A stretch of 13,387 bases of DNA from Actinomycetota bacterium (GCA_009704705.1 WLDR01000028.1:1-13387), one strand, 5' to 3'. Counted from the first letter of the stretch, positions 1 through 8,017 are shown. Made by a program: numbers and translations. The notes: generated from the sequence alone by a model not told the origin.

Positions 1-52
1 GGAGAGCTACTTCGACTCACTCGACGAATACCTGAGCCGAGTCTCGTCGTAA
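1..52 (+). CDS. 3' end of an unidentified gene (partial)
   Basis: The reading frame starting at base 2 is open to a TAA at 50-52 and encodes a C-terminal tail ESYFDSLDEYLSRVSS. The tail is acidic and hydrophilic and could be the end of a helical soluble protein, but 16 residues are not enough to name a family. The gene runs towards the MMPL transporter gene and the two stop codons are only 18 nt apart, with no recognisable hairpin terminator between them. It could also be a chance open frame; the main support is that it fills the space up to the convergent gene with ordinary codon use. Confidence 0.45.
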   Translation, partial: ESYFDSLDEYLSRVSS

Positions 53-70
53 TGGCGTCGGGTGTGCTCG

Positions 71-2230
71 TTAGTGGGCGAGGCCGGCCTTGTCGGCGAT
101 CTTCTTCATCCACTTCGGAGCCCACCAGTTGGCGTCGCCGAACAGCTTCATCAGTGCGGGCACCAGAAGCGCGCGCACCACGGTGGCGTCGAGCAGAATC
201 GCAAACGCGATGCCGAGCCCCAGCATCTTGACCGTGCTCACACCCGAAGTGACGAACGGCAAGAAGTTGAAAGCGAGCACGAGGGCAGCTGCGGTGATAA
301 TGCGTCCGCTTCGCTGAAGTCCGATGGCCACCGATTCGGTTGTGCTCAGGCCGAGTTCATGTTGTTCCTTGATTCGGCTGAGCAAGAACAGTTCGTAGTC
401 CATCGACAAGCTGAATGTCACGACGGCAATCAGGATGAACATCGACGCGTCGATCGAACCCGTGACGGTGAATCCGCCCAGCAACCAGCTGAGATGTCCC
501 TCGAGAAAGACCCACGTCAACAGCCCCAGGGTGCTCAGCAATGAAACTACGTTGAGCGCCACGGCTTTGATGGGCAGCAGGATTGAGCCCGTGAAGAGGA
601 AGAGCAGTATCAATGTGCTGATGACGATCCAGCCGATGACCAGAGGTAGCTTGTCGGCGATTGCCTCGAGTGAGTCGGCGTAGTCTGCGGCGATGCCTCC
701 GACGAGCACGTCGAACGGATGCTCAATCGCACGAATTGCGTTCGTCAGGTCGACTCCGTCACTCGAGCGCGCCTCGACGTCGTGAATCGCGACGATGCGC
801 TGGTCGTCCCCGTTGACATAGTCGCTGAACAGCGGTGCGGCGCGCGGATCGGTGACGCCATCGACAGTGACGCCGAGCGCACTCTGCACGCGCACCACGT
901 TGCCGAGTTGACTCAAGTGGGTGACATACGTCGACAGTTGTTCGTCGGTCGCACCGGTGGCAATCATCTGCACGGGTTTGGCTTCTTGCCCGTCAAAACG
1001 CTCGCGCTGAAATTCACTCGCGACAGCAATCGGGGCATCCGCCGGCAGAATGCGTTCGTCGACGAGCCCGAACTTGACTGAGCTACCCAGGGCCATTAAT
1101 CCGCCGAGCGCGGCGAGGGTCACGACAAGCACGAGAACAGCGCGCTTCATGACGAAACGAGACAGCTTGGCCCAGCCACCATTGTCGCCCTTGGGGGCTG
1201 TGGTGCGAACAACGCGCCACGCGTTGACGCGATCGCCGAGGAGGGTGAGCACTGCCGGCAACGCGATTAGGGCTCCGGCGAGGGCTGTTCCGACAACGGC
1301 AATTCCGGCGAAGGCGAACGAGCGCAGAAAGTACTGGGGGAAGACAATCATCGAAGAGGTGACTACCGCCACGGTGATTCCCGAGAACAACACGGTTCGG
1401 CCCGCCGTTGCCATCGTTGTGGTCACCGCGTCGGCAACTGACTTGCCGCTGCCTCGTTCTTCACGGAACCGATTCACGATGAGGAGCGCATAGTCGATAC
1501 CTAAGCCGAGCCCCATACCTGTAATCAGGTTGAGCGCGAAGATAGACACGTCCGTTTGAAGTGTGGCCAGCCAAATAAAGAAGAAACTGCCGAGAATGCC
1601 CAGACCACCCACGAGCAGCGGGAGCCCGGCCGCCACGACGGAACCGAACACGAAGATGAGCAGAATCAAGCTCAACGGAATCGCGATGCTTTCAGCGAGC
1701 TGCAGGTCGGATTCGATCGTCTCGTTGAGCGCGACGGCCATGGCCGCGACGCCGGTGTAGTAGATGTCGACGCCGTCGATGGATGAACCCAGTTCGTCTT
1801 CGATGAGTTTGGTTTGGGCGCTTCGCGAGCTGGCCGACGTGTCGGTGTAGGTCACGAACACGTACGCCGCCTCGCCATCGACACTCTTCAGTGAGTCGGG
1901 GCGACCGAGTGAGTAGTAGGTGTCGATCTGGTCGATACCGCCGAGCGCAGAAATTTCGTCAACGATTTTCTGAGCGGCAACTTCTGACTGCGTGTCGTCT
2001 GCACTTTGCTGAAAATCGAGGATGATGGCAAGTTCCGGCGGGTGGTCACCGAAGTCCTCTTGCAGCACGTTCACCACGCGCATCGAGTCGGAGTTCGGGT
2101 CGCTATATCCGCCCGACTGCATTGCGGGGAACACCTGGAGTCCGCCAATGGCGGAGAGGCCAACGAGCGCAACAAAGCTGATGAGTGTTGCGAGTGGGCG
2201 ACGGATAATGGCTTGCGTCAGACGGCGCAC
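71..2230 (-). CDS. MMPL/RND-type membrane transporter
   Basis: Predicted inner-membrane transporter of the MMPL branch of the RND superfamily, about 719 residues. The layout is duplicated: TM1 near residues 6-30, a soluble domain of about 140 residues, a cluster of five TM helices (about 178-332), TM7 near 362-384, a second soluble domain (about 390-525) and a second TM cluster (about 530-695). The proton-relay Asp-Tyr pairs typical of the family are present at about 246-247 (GIDYALL) and 611-612 (SMDYELFLLSR). The substrate cannot be read from sequence; relatives export lipids, siderophores or drugs. The start chosen is GTG at 2230, because AAGGAGG lies 6 nt upstream (2237-2243); the longer frame from TTG at 2257 would place that ribosome site inside the coding region. 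It lies 29 nt after nadS on the same strand and is probably the last gene of the NAD operon, although no role in NAD metabolism is known to me. Confidence 0.9.
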   Translation of the reverse strand: MRRLTQAIIRRPLATLISFVALVGLSAIGGLQVFPAMQSGGYSDPNSDSMRVVNVLQEDFGDHPPELAIILDFQQSADDTQSEVAAQKIVDEISALGGIDQIDTYYSLGRPDSLKSVDGEAAYVFVTYTDTSASSRSAQTKLIEDELGSSIDGVDIYYTGVAAMAVALNETIESDLQLAESIAIPLSLILLIFVFGSVVAAGLPLLVGGLGILGSFFFIWLATLQTDVSIFALNLITGMGLGLGIDYALLIVNRFREERGSGKSVADAVTTTMATAGRTVLFSGITVAVVTSSMIVFPQYFLRSFAFAGIAVVGTALAGALIALPAVLTLLGDRVNAWRVVRTTAPKGDNGGWAKLSRFVMKRAVLVLVVTLAALGGLMALGSSVKFGLVDERILPADAPIAVASEFQRERFDGQEAKPVQMIATGATDEQLSTYVTHLSQLGNVVRVQSALGVTVDGVTDPRAAPLFSDYVNGDDQRIVAIHDVEARSSDGVDLTNAIRAIEHPFDVLVGGIAADYADSLEAIADKLPLVIGWIVISTLILLFLFTGSILLPIKAVALNVVSLLSTLGLLTWVFLEGHLSWLLGGFTVTGSIDASMFILIAVVTFSLSMDYELFLLSRIKEQHELGLSTTESVAIGLQRSGRIITAAALVLAFNFLPFVTSGVSTVKMLGLGIAFAILLDATVVRALLVPALMKLFGDANWWAPKWMKKIADKAGLAH

Positions 2231-2236
2231 GGGGAA

Positions 2237-2243
2237 CCTCCTT
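2237..2243 (-). promoter_or_regulatory. Ribosome binding site that sets the MMPL start
   Basis: On the minus strand AAGGAGG is followed by TTCCCC and GTG (2228-2230). This is a near-perfect Shine-Dalgarno sequence at ideal spacing, and it lies inside the longer TTG-initiated frame. It therefore argues for the GTG start and gives the transporter its own strong translation signal after nadS. Confidence 0.8.
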
Positions 2244-2259
2244 GAAGAACTCTCCAAGC

Positions 2260-3474
2260 CTATGCGTGTGGCGAGGCGCCGAGATTCCGCACGGAAGTTG
2301 CAGCTGCGGCAATGGCGTCAACCGTTGACTCGAGGTCTTCTTTCGACGTTGTGTGGGCGAAGCTAAATCGCACTTGGGTGCGCGCGACATCGTCGGCGAA
2401 GCCGCACGCCCGCAAGACGTGCGACGGCTCATCTTTGCCGGCAGCGCAGGCGGCACCACTCGACACGATGATTCCGCGTTGCTCGAGTTCGAGCAGCAGG
2501 GTCTCTCCGTTCAAGCCTTCAAAAACGAATGATGCAATCGACGGGATGCGCACGGTCGCGTCGAGCGCCAGCCCAGGTGTTGGTCGCACAACCGCAGGGC
2601 CAACCAGCGCGGCCTCGGGCACGGTGGCGAGAACCGCGTCAATGAAGTCGGCGCCCATCTGGGACACGCGCGTCGCCTCGGCCTGCAATGCGTCATCGCG
2701 AGGCACTGCGTGCTCGATGGCCGTCGCGAGGGCGACGGCCCAGGCCACGTTTTCGGTTCCCGATCGGCGGTCACCTTCTTGGCCGCCTCCGTGGAGTGTC
2801 GGCTCAATCGCGAGACCGGAGCGCAGATAAACCGCGCCAGATCCTTTGGGGCTACCCAGTTTGTGGCCCGAGATGGTGAGGGCGTCAACGCCGTAGGCGT
2901 GTGACTCCGCTCGAGTCGGTGAAACGTCGAGCCAGTTGGCGGCCTGCACGGCATCGGTGTGCAGGAGCGCACCGACCGAGTGAGCCATTCTTGCGAACTC
3001 AGCGACCGGGTGAACGAGGCCGTTTTCGTTGTTCGCCGTCATGAGAGTCACCAGAGTCGTGTCGGGTCGAAGGGCCGCCTCGAGTGCGGAAACCTCGATC
3101 GCGCCGCTACGGTCGACCGGCAACCACGTGACCTCGAAGTCATGCATACGCTGCAGATAGTCGATCGACGCCAACACCGCTTCGTGCTCGGTACGCGCCG
3201 AGATGATGTGTTTGCCGCGCGGGTTGGCCAACGCGAGACCGACAACGCACAGGTTGTTGCCTTCGGTGCCACCTGAGGTGAAAACCACGTCGTGCGACGA
3301 GACGCCGAGCCAATTCGCAATCGAGCGTCGTGCATCCGTCAGTGCACCGGCCGCCCTCGCGCCGAGTTCGTAGGTGCTGCTGGGGTTGCCGAAGTCACCT
3401 GTCAACCACGGCCAGGCGGCTTCGAGTGCACCCGGAAAAACCGGTGTCGTCGCAGCGTGGTCGAGGTAAATCAT
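2260..3474 (-). CDS. nadS: Cysteine desulfurase of the NAD operon (NifS/IscS-like, NadS)
   Basis: PLP-dependent cysteine desulfurase, 404 residues, normal length for the class V aminotransferase NifS family. The N-terminus MIYLDHAATTPV is the family signature. The cofactor lysine is K205 in SGHKLGSPKGSG, preceded by the His typical of the family, with the HTDAVQAAN segment at about 172-180. The sulfur-carrying cysteine is C343 in SSGAACAAGKDEPSHVL. The enzyme removes sulfur from L-cysteine as a persulfide for iron-sulfur assembly. Its place directly after nadC (6 nt gap, poor ribosome site of its own, so probably translationally coupled) suggests it matures the [4Fe-4S] cluster of NadA, as proposed for nadS/nifS genes in other nad operons. 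A general IscS or tRNA-thiolation role cannot be excluded from sequence. Confidence 0.93.
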   Translation of the reverse strand: MIYLDHAATTPVFPGALEAAWPWLTGDFGNPSSTYELGARAAGALTDARRSIANWLGVSSHDVVFTSGGTEGNNLCVVGLALANPRGKHIISARTEHEAVLASIDYLQRMHDFEVTWLPVDRSGAIEVSALEAALRPDTTLVTLMTANNENGLVHPVAEFARMAHSVGALLHTDAVQAANWLDVSPTRAESHAYGVDALTISGHKLGSPKGSGAVYLRSGLAIEPTLHGGGQEGDRRSGTENVAWAVALATAIEHAVPRDDALQAEATRVSQMGADFIDAVLATVPEAALVGPAVVRPTPGLALDATVRIPSIASFVFEGLNGETLLLELEQRGIIVSSGAACAAGKDEPSHVLRACGFADDVARTQVRFSFAHTTSKEDLESTVDAIAAAATSVRNLGASPHA

Positions 3475-3480
3475 CAGCGC

Positions 3481-4341
3481 CTAGTTGCCCGCGGTGATGT
3501 CAACGTCGAGACCGAGGTCGAGCGCGCGGGCGCTGTGCGTCAGGGCGCCAATCGAAATGACGTCGACGCCGGTTTCGGCAATCGCGCGAACAGTCTCGCG
3601 GTTAACGCCACCACTGGCTTCGACAATCGCACGGCCTGCAACGAGAGCAACACCGGTCGCCAGGTCAGCAGGCGAGAAGTTGTCGAGCATGATGATGTCG
3701 ACGCCGGCGGCAAGCACTGGCTCAATCTGCTCGAGGCGGTCCACTTCAACTTCGAGTTTCATCGTGTGGGGGAGTTCCGCACGCACTCGCGCGAGTTCGG
3801 TCGTGAGGTCTTTCCCTCCGGCGGTGAGCACGGCGAGGTGGTTGTCTTTGGCCATGACGGCATCCGACAAGCTGAAGCGATGGTTGCGACCGCCCCCGCA
3901 CACCACGGCGTGACGTTCGAACGCACGAAGGCCAGGCGTGGTTTTGCGCGTGTCGGCAATAACGGCTGTCGTGCCGGCGATCAGCTCTACGAATTCCGAG
4001 GTGAGTGTGGCGATGCCCGACATGCGCTGGGCAAAGTTGAGTCCGATGCGTTCGCCGGTGAGGATGCCCCTCGCCGGGCCACTCACGCGCGCGAGCACGT
4101 CACCCGCGGCAAACCTCGCACCCTCACGAATCTCAAACTCAACGAGCACGCGAGGGTCGGTCAACGTGAAGGCCGCTTCGAACGCAGCCGCGCCCGCGAA
4201 CACTCCCGATTCGCGCGCACGCAGGGTTGCCACCGCGGTCGCGTCGACCGGAATGAGGTATTCACTCGTGACGTCTCCCCACGGAGCGTCTTCGCGCAGG
4301 GCGGTCGCGACCACCTCGTCAACAATCGTTTGGTCGATCAT
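3481..4341 (-). CDS. nadC: Nicotinate-nucleotide pyrophosphorylase (quinolinate phosphoribosyltransferase)
   Basis: Catalyses quinolinate + PRPP to nicotinate mononucleotide + CO2 + PPi, the step where the de novo route joins the common NAD pathway. It is a cytoplasmic protein of 286 residues, usual for the family. Visible family motifs are EDAPWGDVTSEYL (17-29), GERIGLNFAQRMSGIAT (96-112), DTRKTTPGLR (130-139), the lysine in MAKDNH (163-168), EVEVD (197-201), MLDNFSP (218-224) and EASGGV (241-246). These include the basic residues that hold quinolinate and the acidic strand ends of the alpha/beta barrel. The ATG overlaps the nadB stop in ATGA, and GGAGAAAGG sits just upstream inside nadB. 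It is followed 6 nt later by nadS. Confidence 0.97.
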   Translation of the reverse strand: MIDQTIVDEVVATALREDAPWGDVTSEYLIPVDATAVATLRARESGVFAGAAAFEAAFTLTDPRVLVEFEIREGARFAAGDVLARVSGPARGILTGERIGLNFAQRMSGIATLTSEFVELIAGTTAVIADTRKTTPGLRAFERHAVVCGGGRNHRFSLSDAVMAKDNHLAVLTAGGKDLTTELARVRAELPHTMKLEVEVDRLEQIEPVLAAGVDIIMLDNFSPADLATGVALVAGRAIVEASGGVNRETVRAIAETGVDVISIGALTHSARALDLGLDVDITAGN

Positions 4342-5960
4342 GAGTCGCCTTTCTCCACGAGCACGATCGGTCGGGCCGAGCCGGGCAGTGTTTGGGGGTA
4401 GTCGAGTCGGTAGTGTGCTCCGCGCGATTCTTCACGAGCGAGGGCCGCTTCGGTGACCGCACTTGCGAGCAGGAGCAGGTTCGCGTCTTCCCAGTCGGGA
4501 AAGAGACGGTTTGCAACTGGCGCCGCGCGCCAGCCGGCGATGCGTGCTCGAGCCGATTCGAGTCCGGCGGCGTCACGCGCCAGGCCGACGTTGTCCCACA
4601 TCATGGTCTGCAGCTCGATGCGGTCAATGACGTCGGGCTTCTTCGCTGTTTGCGAGATGTGGTTAACCGCGTTGGTTCCTGCTTCGCCCGCGCGTTCGAA
4701 TCCCGGTTCTTGAATGCGCAAGTGTGCCAGCGGTGGTTGGTCTGCCCAGCGCACCGACGGCGGATCAACCGGCCACGGCTCGTCGAGGGCCGCCACGGCT
4801 CGGTGAGAAAACACGACCGATTCGAGCAACGAGTTCGATGCCAGACGGTTGGCTCCGTGGGTTCCCGTGCAGGCGACTTCACCCACGGCGAAAAGCCCTT
4901 CGACCGACGAGCGGCCGAACGTGTCGGTTGCCACGCCACCCATCCAGTAGTGCGCCGCGGGCGTGACCGGAATCGGTGTGCGCGCCCAGTCGAGTCCGTA
5001 GCGGGCGCAGGCAGCGTTGATGCTCGGAAAACGTTTCGCCAGAAAATCGGCTCCGAGTGCCGTGGCGTCGAGCAACACGGGCACACCACCTTGCGCGAGC
5101 ATCTCGCGCTGGATGGAACGGGCCACGATGTCACGCGGTGCGAGCTCGGCGCGCGGATCCACTTTTGTCATGAATCGTTCGCCGGCGGAGTTGACCAGCA
5201 CAGCTCCTTCGCCACGCACGGCTTCAGAAATCAAGAACGACCCGGGCACGGCCAAGGCGGTCGGGTGAAACTGGTAGAACTCGACATCGGCGAGCACGGC
5301 TCCGGCCCGAAACGCGAGGGCGACGCCGTCGCCGGTGGTCACGGCTGGGTTGGTCGTGTGGCGATACAACTGACCCGCACCTCCGCTGGCGAGGATCACC
5401 GCGTCGGCCTCGATGGTCTCGGGGCCAGCCGATGTCAGCACGGTCACTCCGGTGACGGTGTTCCGCCCGCTTTCGTGCGTGTGCGTCACGATGTCGGCAA
5501 CGAAGTCGTATTCGCGAATGTCGGCCACGTTGGCTTTGACCGCGGCGACGAGTGCCGCGCTGATGCCCGCGCCGGTTGCGTCGCCGCCCGCGTGCAGAAT
5601 TCGCGCGTGGGAGTGAGCCGCTTCGAGTCCGCGAGCAAAGTCGCCAGAGTCGCCTCCGGAGGCCCGGTCGAAGTTCACGCCAAATGACACCAGGTCGTTA
5701 ATTCGCTGGGGCCCCTCGGCACACAGCACGTCGACGGCGGGCGGCCAGCAGAGTCCGTTGCCGGCGTCGAGAGTGTCGGCGACGTGCGACGCGATGCTGT
5801 CGTCCGTCGATGTCACCGCCGCGATGCCCCCCTGCGCGTAGTGCGTGTTGCTCTCGCCGAGCGTCGACTTGGTCAGCAGGGTCACACGCGAGGTGCGCGC
5901 GGCCTCGACCGCGGCGATGAGCCCGGCGATTCCACTGCCAATGACGACGACGTGTTTCAT
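4338..5960 (-). CDS. nadB: L-aspartate oxidase
   Basis: FAD-dependent oxidation of L-aspartate to iminoaspartate, the unstable substrate handed to NadA. It has 540 residues, typical length. The N-terminal dinucleotide fold is GSGIAGL (8-14). Other fumarate-reductase/aspartate-oxidase motifs are NTHYAQGGIAAV (38-49), HTTNPAVTTGDGVALAFRAGA (201-221), FHPTAL (231-236), EAVRGEGA (246-253), APRDIVARSI (274-283), HYWMGGVATD (337-346) and TGTHGANRLASNSLLE (365-380). RGAHYRLDYP (513-522) closes the C-terminal helical domain. The gene starts 42 nt after nadA with only a weak GAAAG ribosome site and overlaps nadC by 4 nt. Its presence makes this a classical aspartate-oxidase route rather than an aspartate-dehydrogenase version. 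Confidence 0.97.
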   Translation of the reverse strand: MKHVVVIGSGIAGLIAAVEAARTSRVTLLTKSTLGESNTHYAQGGIAAVTSTDDSIASHVADTLDAGNGLCWPPAVDVLCAEGPQRINDLVSFGVNFDRASGGDSGDFARGLEAAHSHARILHAGGDATGAGISAALVAAVKANVADIREYDFVADIVTHTHESGRNTVTGVTVLTSAGPETIEADAVILASGGAGQLYRHTTNPAVTTGDGVALAFRAGAVLADVEFYQFHPTALAVPGSFLISEAVRGEGAVLVNSAGERFMTKVDPRAELAPRDIVARSIQREMLAQGGVPVLLDATALGADFLAKRFPSINAACARYGLDWARTPIPVTPAAHYWMGGVATDTFGRSSVEGLFAVGEVACTGTHGANRLASNSLLESVVFSHRAVAALDEPWPVDPPSVRWADQPPLAHLRIQEPGFERAGEAGTNAVNHISQTAKKPDVIDRIELQTMMWDNVGLARDAAGLESARARIAGWRAAPVANRLFPDWEDANLLLLASAVTEAALAREESRGAHYRLDYPQTLPGSARPIVLVEKGDS

Positions 5961-6002
5961 GACTACTTTCGTGAGCTGGTTCGGTTAGGCCGGTTTGGAT
6001 TC

Positions 6003-7283
6003 TCAGACAGGTTTCGCAGCGAGCATGCGCTCGAGCGCGACGCGCGCCGGTTCGGCAACATCTGCCGGCACGCTGATCTGATTGACGACCTCGCCGGCGA
6101 CAAGTCTTTCGAGCACCCACGCGAGGTACCCGGGGTGAATGCGGTACATCGTCGAGCATGGGCAGACCACGGGGTCGAGACAGAAGATGGTGTGTTGCGG
6201 ATGCTGAGCCGCAAGCCGCTGCACCATGTTGATCTCGGTGCCAATGGCGAAGGTAGTCGGTGTGGTCGCCCCTTCGACCGCTTTGCGAATGTAGTCGGTT
6301 GACCCGGATTCGTCGGCCGCATCGACGACGTCCATCGGACATTCGGGGTGCACAACGACGCGAACGCCCGGAAAGTCGACGCGCGCCTTTTCAATCTGTG
6401 CGACCGTGAACCGCTTATGCACCGAGCAGAAACCGTTCCACAGAATGACCTTGGCCGATTCGAGTTGGTCGGCGGTGTTGCCGCCGAGCTCGCGGCGACC
6501 GTGCCACAGCGGCATGTCGTCGACCGAAATTCCCATGGCCTTGGCGGTGTTGCGACCGAGGTGCTGGTCAGGAAAAAACAGCACGCGGTGGGCCCGCTCG
6601 AACGCCCACTCGAGCACGGTGGCCGCGTTCGACGAGGTGCAGACGATTCCGCCGTTCTCTCCGCAGAAGCCCTTGAGCGCCGCCGACGAGTTCATGTACG
6701 TCACGGGAATCACGGGCACCTTGCCCGAAGCATCGGGCCCGGTTCCGTAGAGGTCGGTGAGTTCCTTCCAACATGCGGTGACCGACTCGATGTCGGCCAT
6801 GTCAGCCATGGAGCATCCGGCAGCCAAGTTTGGCAAGATCACCTGTTGTTCGGGGCGAGACAAAATGTCGGCGGTCTCGGCCATGAAGTGCACACCACAG
6901 AACACGATGTAGTTGGCCTCGGGGCGGTCGGCGGCCGCGCGAGCGAGCTGGAACGAGTCACCGAGGTAGTCGGCATGCTGCACGACTTCATCGCGCTGGT
7001 AGAAGTGCCCGAGAATCACGAGCTTGTCGCCCAGGGTGTCTTTGGCGGCACGGATGCGCGCGTGCAGTTCGTCGTTCGACGCAACTTTGTACTCCTCGGG
7101 GAGTCCACCCTGCACGGGTGAGCCCGTTGGAATCACGTCACCCATCGAGGCGCCCGGACCGTAGGCCGGAACCTTCGTGTCGAACTCCCACGGACCTTTC
7201 GCGAGCGACGGGCTACACGTTTCTTCGTCGGACTGCCCATTCACAATCAGCTGAATACGGTCGTTCACAGATGCGGTGCTCAT
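6003..7283 (-). CDS. nadA: Quinolinate synthase
   Basis: Condenses iminoaspartate with dihydroxyacetone phosphate to quinolinate using a [4Fe-4S] cluster. It has 426 residues, longer than the E. coli enzyme because of an N-terminal extension of roughly 70 residues before the catalytic core; long forms are known elsewhere in the family. Core motifs are LGHFYQRDEVVQHADYLGDS (91-110) and FCGVHFMAETA (128-138). Candidate cluster ligands are C157 (AAGCSMADM), C286 (WNGFCSVHKRF) and C374/C376 near the C-terminus (LDPVVCPCSTMY). The ATG overlaps the nrtR stop in ATGA, with GAGGA about 6 nt upstream, so translation is probably coupled to the regulator gene. Dependence on a cluster explains the cysteine desulfurase gene in the same operon. 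Confidence 0.97.
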   Translation of the reverse strand: MSTASVNDRIQLIVNGQSDEETCSPSLAKGPWEFDTKVPAYGPGASMGDVIPTGSPVQGGLPEEYKVASNDELHARIRAAKDTLGDKLVILGHFYQRDEVVQHADYLGDSFQLARAAADRPEANYIVFCGVHFMAETADILSRPEQQVILPNLAAGCSMADMADIESVTACWKELTDLYGTGPDASGKVPVIPVTYMNSSAALKGFCGENGGIVCTSSNAATVLEWAFERAHRVLFFPDQHLGRNTAKAMGISVDDMPLWHGRRELGGNTADQLESAKVILWNGFCSVHKRFTVAQIEKARVDFPGVRVVVHPECPMDVVDAADESGSTDYIRKAVEGATTPTTFAIGTEINMVQRLAAQHPQHTIFCLDPVVCPCSTMYRIHPGYLAWVLERLVAGEVVNQISVPADVAEPARVALERMLAAKPV

Positions 7284-7936
7284 GCGGATTCCTCGTTGTA
7301 TCGGTATAGCTGGGGTGGACGGTGGCGTGTGCCCTTCACGCGCTCACCAGTGGGAACGATGGCTCGAGATGCCTCGAGGGTGCGACGAAAGTTGCCCGGG
7401 TCTATCGGCTTTTGCAAAATGACCTCGTACACCTCACGCAACTGCGCGAGCGTGAACGTGGGGCCCAAGAATCCGTGGGCGATGCGGCTGTATTCGAGTT
7501 TCGTGCGCAAGCGCCAGAGCGCGTACTCGACGATGGCGTTGTGGTCGAACGCAAGTGGGGGCACGTCATCGGCTGCGAACCACGCCACGTTCTCGCTCGT
7601 GAGCGCCTGGCCCGCTTCATCGCCGCCCACGAGCGCCCAGTAGACGATCGAAACGACTCGCTCGCCCGGTGAGCGCTCAGGGTCGCCAAACGCATAGAGC
7701 TGTTCGAGATAGCGCGGTTCGAGACCCGTGGTCTCGCGAAGGGTGCGGCTGGCTGAGGCCGCCAGGTCTTCACTCGGCGAAAGGGGTCCGCCCGGCAGCG
7801 CCCACATGCCGGCATACGGCTCGCGAATTCGACGAACGAGCGGGATGCACAACTCGAGCACACCGTCGGCGCTCGGAGTCAGCGTGAAGATGACCGTCGA
7901 CACCGCAATGGATGCGCTCACATTGTCTGTCGTCAT
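7280..7936 (-). CDS. nrtR: NrtR-family Nudix-related transcriptional regulator of NAD synthesis
   Basis: A Nudix-like sensor domain (about residues 8-130) is followed by a winged-helix DNA-binding domain (about 145-218; FTLAQLREVYEVIL, NFRRTLEAS and the tail RHRPPQLYRY are family hallmarks). NrtR proteins repress NAD genes and sense ADP-ribose or NAD-related ligands; the C. glutamicum homologue NdnR controls ndnR-nadA-nadC-nadS. Here the Nudix box keeps G50, E56, R64, E68 and G71-L72 but has Thr at the RE and EE glutamate positions (65 and 69), which suggests ligand sensing without hydrolysis. The start chosen is ATG at 7936: GGGAGGTGATC lies directly before it, and the upstream GTG at 7942 is part of that ribosome site. 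It is the first gene of the operon it is expected to control, so autoregulation is likely. Confidence 0.93.
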   Translation of the reverse strand: MTTDNVSASIAVSTVIFTLTPSADGVLELCIPLVRRIREPYAGMWALPGGPLSPSEDLAASASRTLRETTGLEPRYLEQLYAFGDPERSPGERVVSIVYWALVGGDEAGQALTSENVAWFAADDVPPLAFDHNAIVEYALWRLRTKLEYSRIAHGFLGPTFTLAQLREVYEVILQKPIDPGNFRRTLEASRAIVPTGERVKGTRHRPPQLYRYNEESA

Positions 7937-7947
7937 GATCACCTCCC
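7937..7947 (-). promoter_or_regulatory. Ribosome binding site of nrtR
   Basis: The minus strand reads GGGAGGTGATC immediately before ATG (7934-7936), an almost complete match to the anti-16S sequence with GGAGG 5 nt from the start. The GTG that could open a slightly longer frame is inside this site, so it is unlikely to be the initiator. Confidence 0.75.
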
Positions 7948-7966
7948 AGTACTCGCGTAAAAGTAT

Positions 7967-8002
7967 TTGTGACTCAAAGTAAACCTTATCTTAGTGTCAC
8001 AA
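7967..8002. promoter_or_regulatory. 36-bp imperfect dyad, candidate NrtR operator
   Basis: TTGTGAC (7967-7973) and GTCACAA (7996-8002) are perfect inverted repeats. The sequence between them is also symmetric about the same centre (between 7984 and 7985): AAG..AA..TT..CTT at 7977-7992, and C/G at 7975/7994. In all, 13 of 18 base pairs are symmetric. The element lies 30 nt upstream of the nrtR start, in AT-rich DNA where its promoter should be (TAAGAT or TAAGGT at 7983-7993 are possible -10 elements on the minus strand). NrtR repressors bind palindromes of about 20 bp, so the inner half (about 7975-7994) or the whole element could be the operator. I cannot match it to a published NrtR consensus from memory. 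Confidence 0.55.
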
Positions 8003-8017
8003 TGACGCAAACACCAT

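Noticed and set aside
53..70. Bidirectional terminator between the convergent genes
   Set aside because: The 18-nt gap contains no inverted repeat; any terminator would have to lie within coding sequence.
3292..5687. Long plus-strand open frames opposite nadC and nadB (up to about 430 codons)
   Set aside because: They are antisense to genes with clear motifs, are rich in Arg, His and Gly as expected from reading GC-rich codons backwards, and have no recognisable domains.
5961..6002. Promoter or attenuator between nadA and nadB
   Set aside because: The 42-nt gap has only short repeated AACCG words and no convincing promoter or hairpin, so it is most likely a plain intra-operon spacer.
7967..8002. 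CRP/FNR-type site, because the arms contain TGTGA and TCACA
   Set aside because: CRP-type sites have about 6 nt between the half-sites; here they are more than 20 nt apart, and the inner symmetry suggests a different binding mode.
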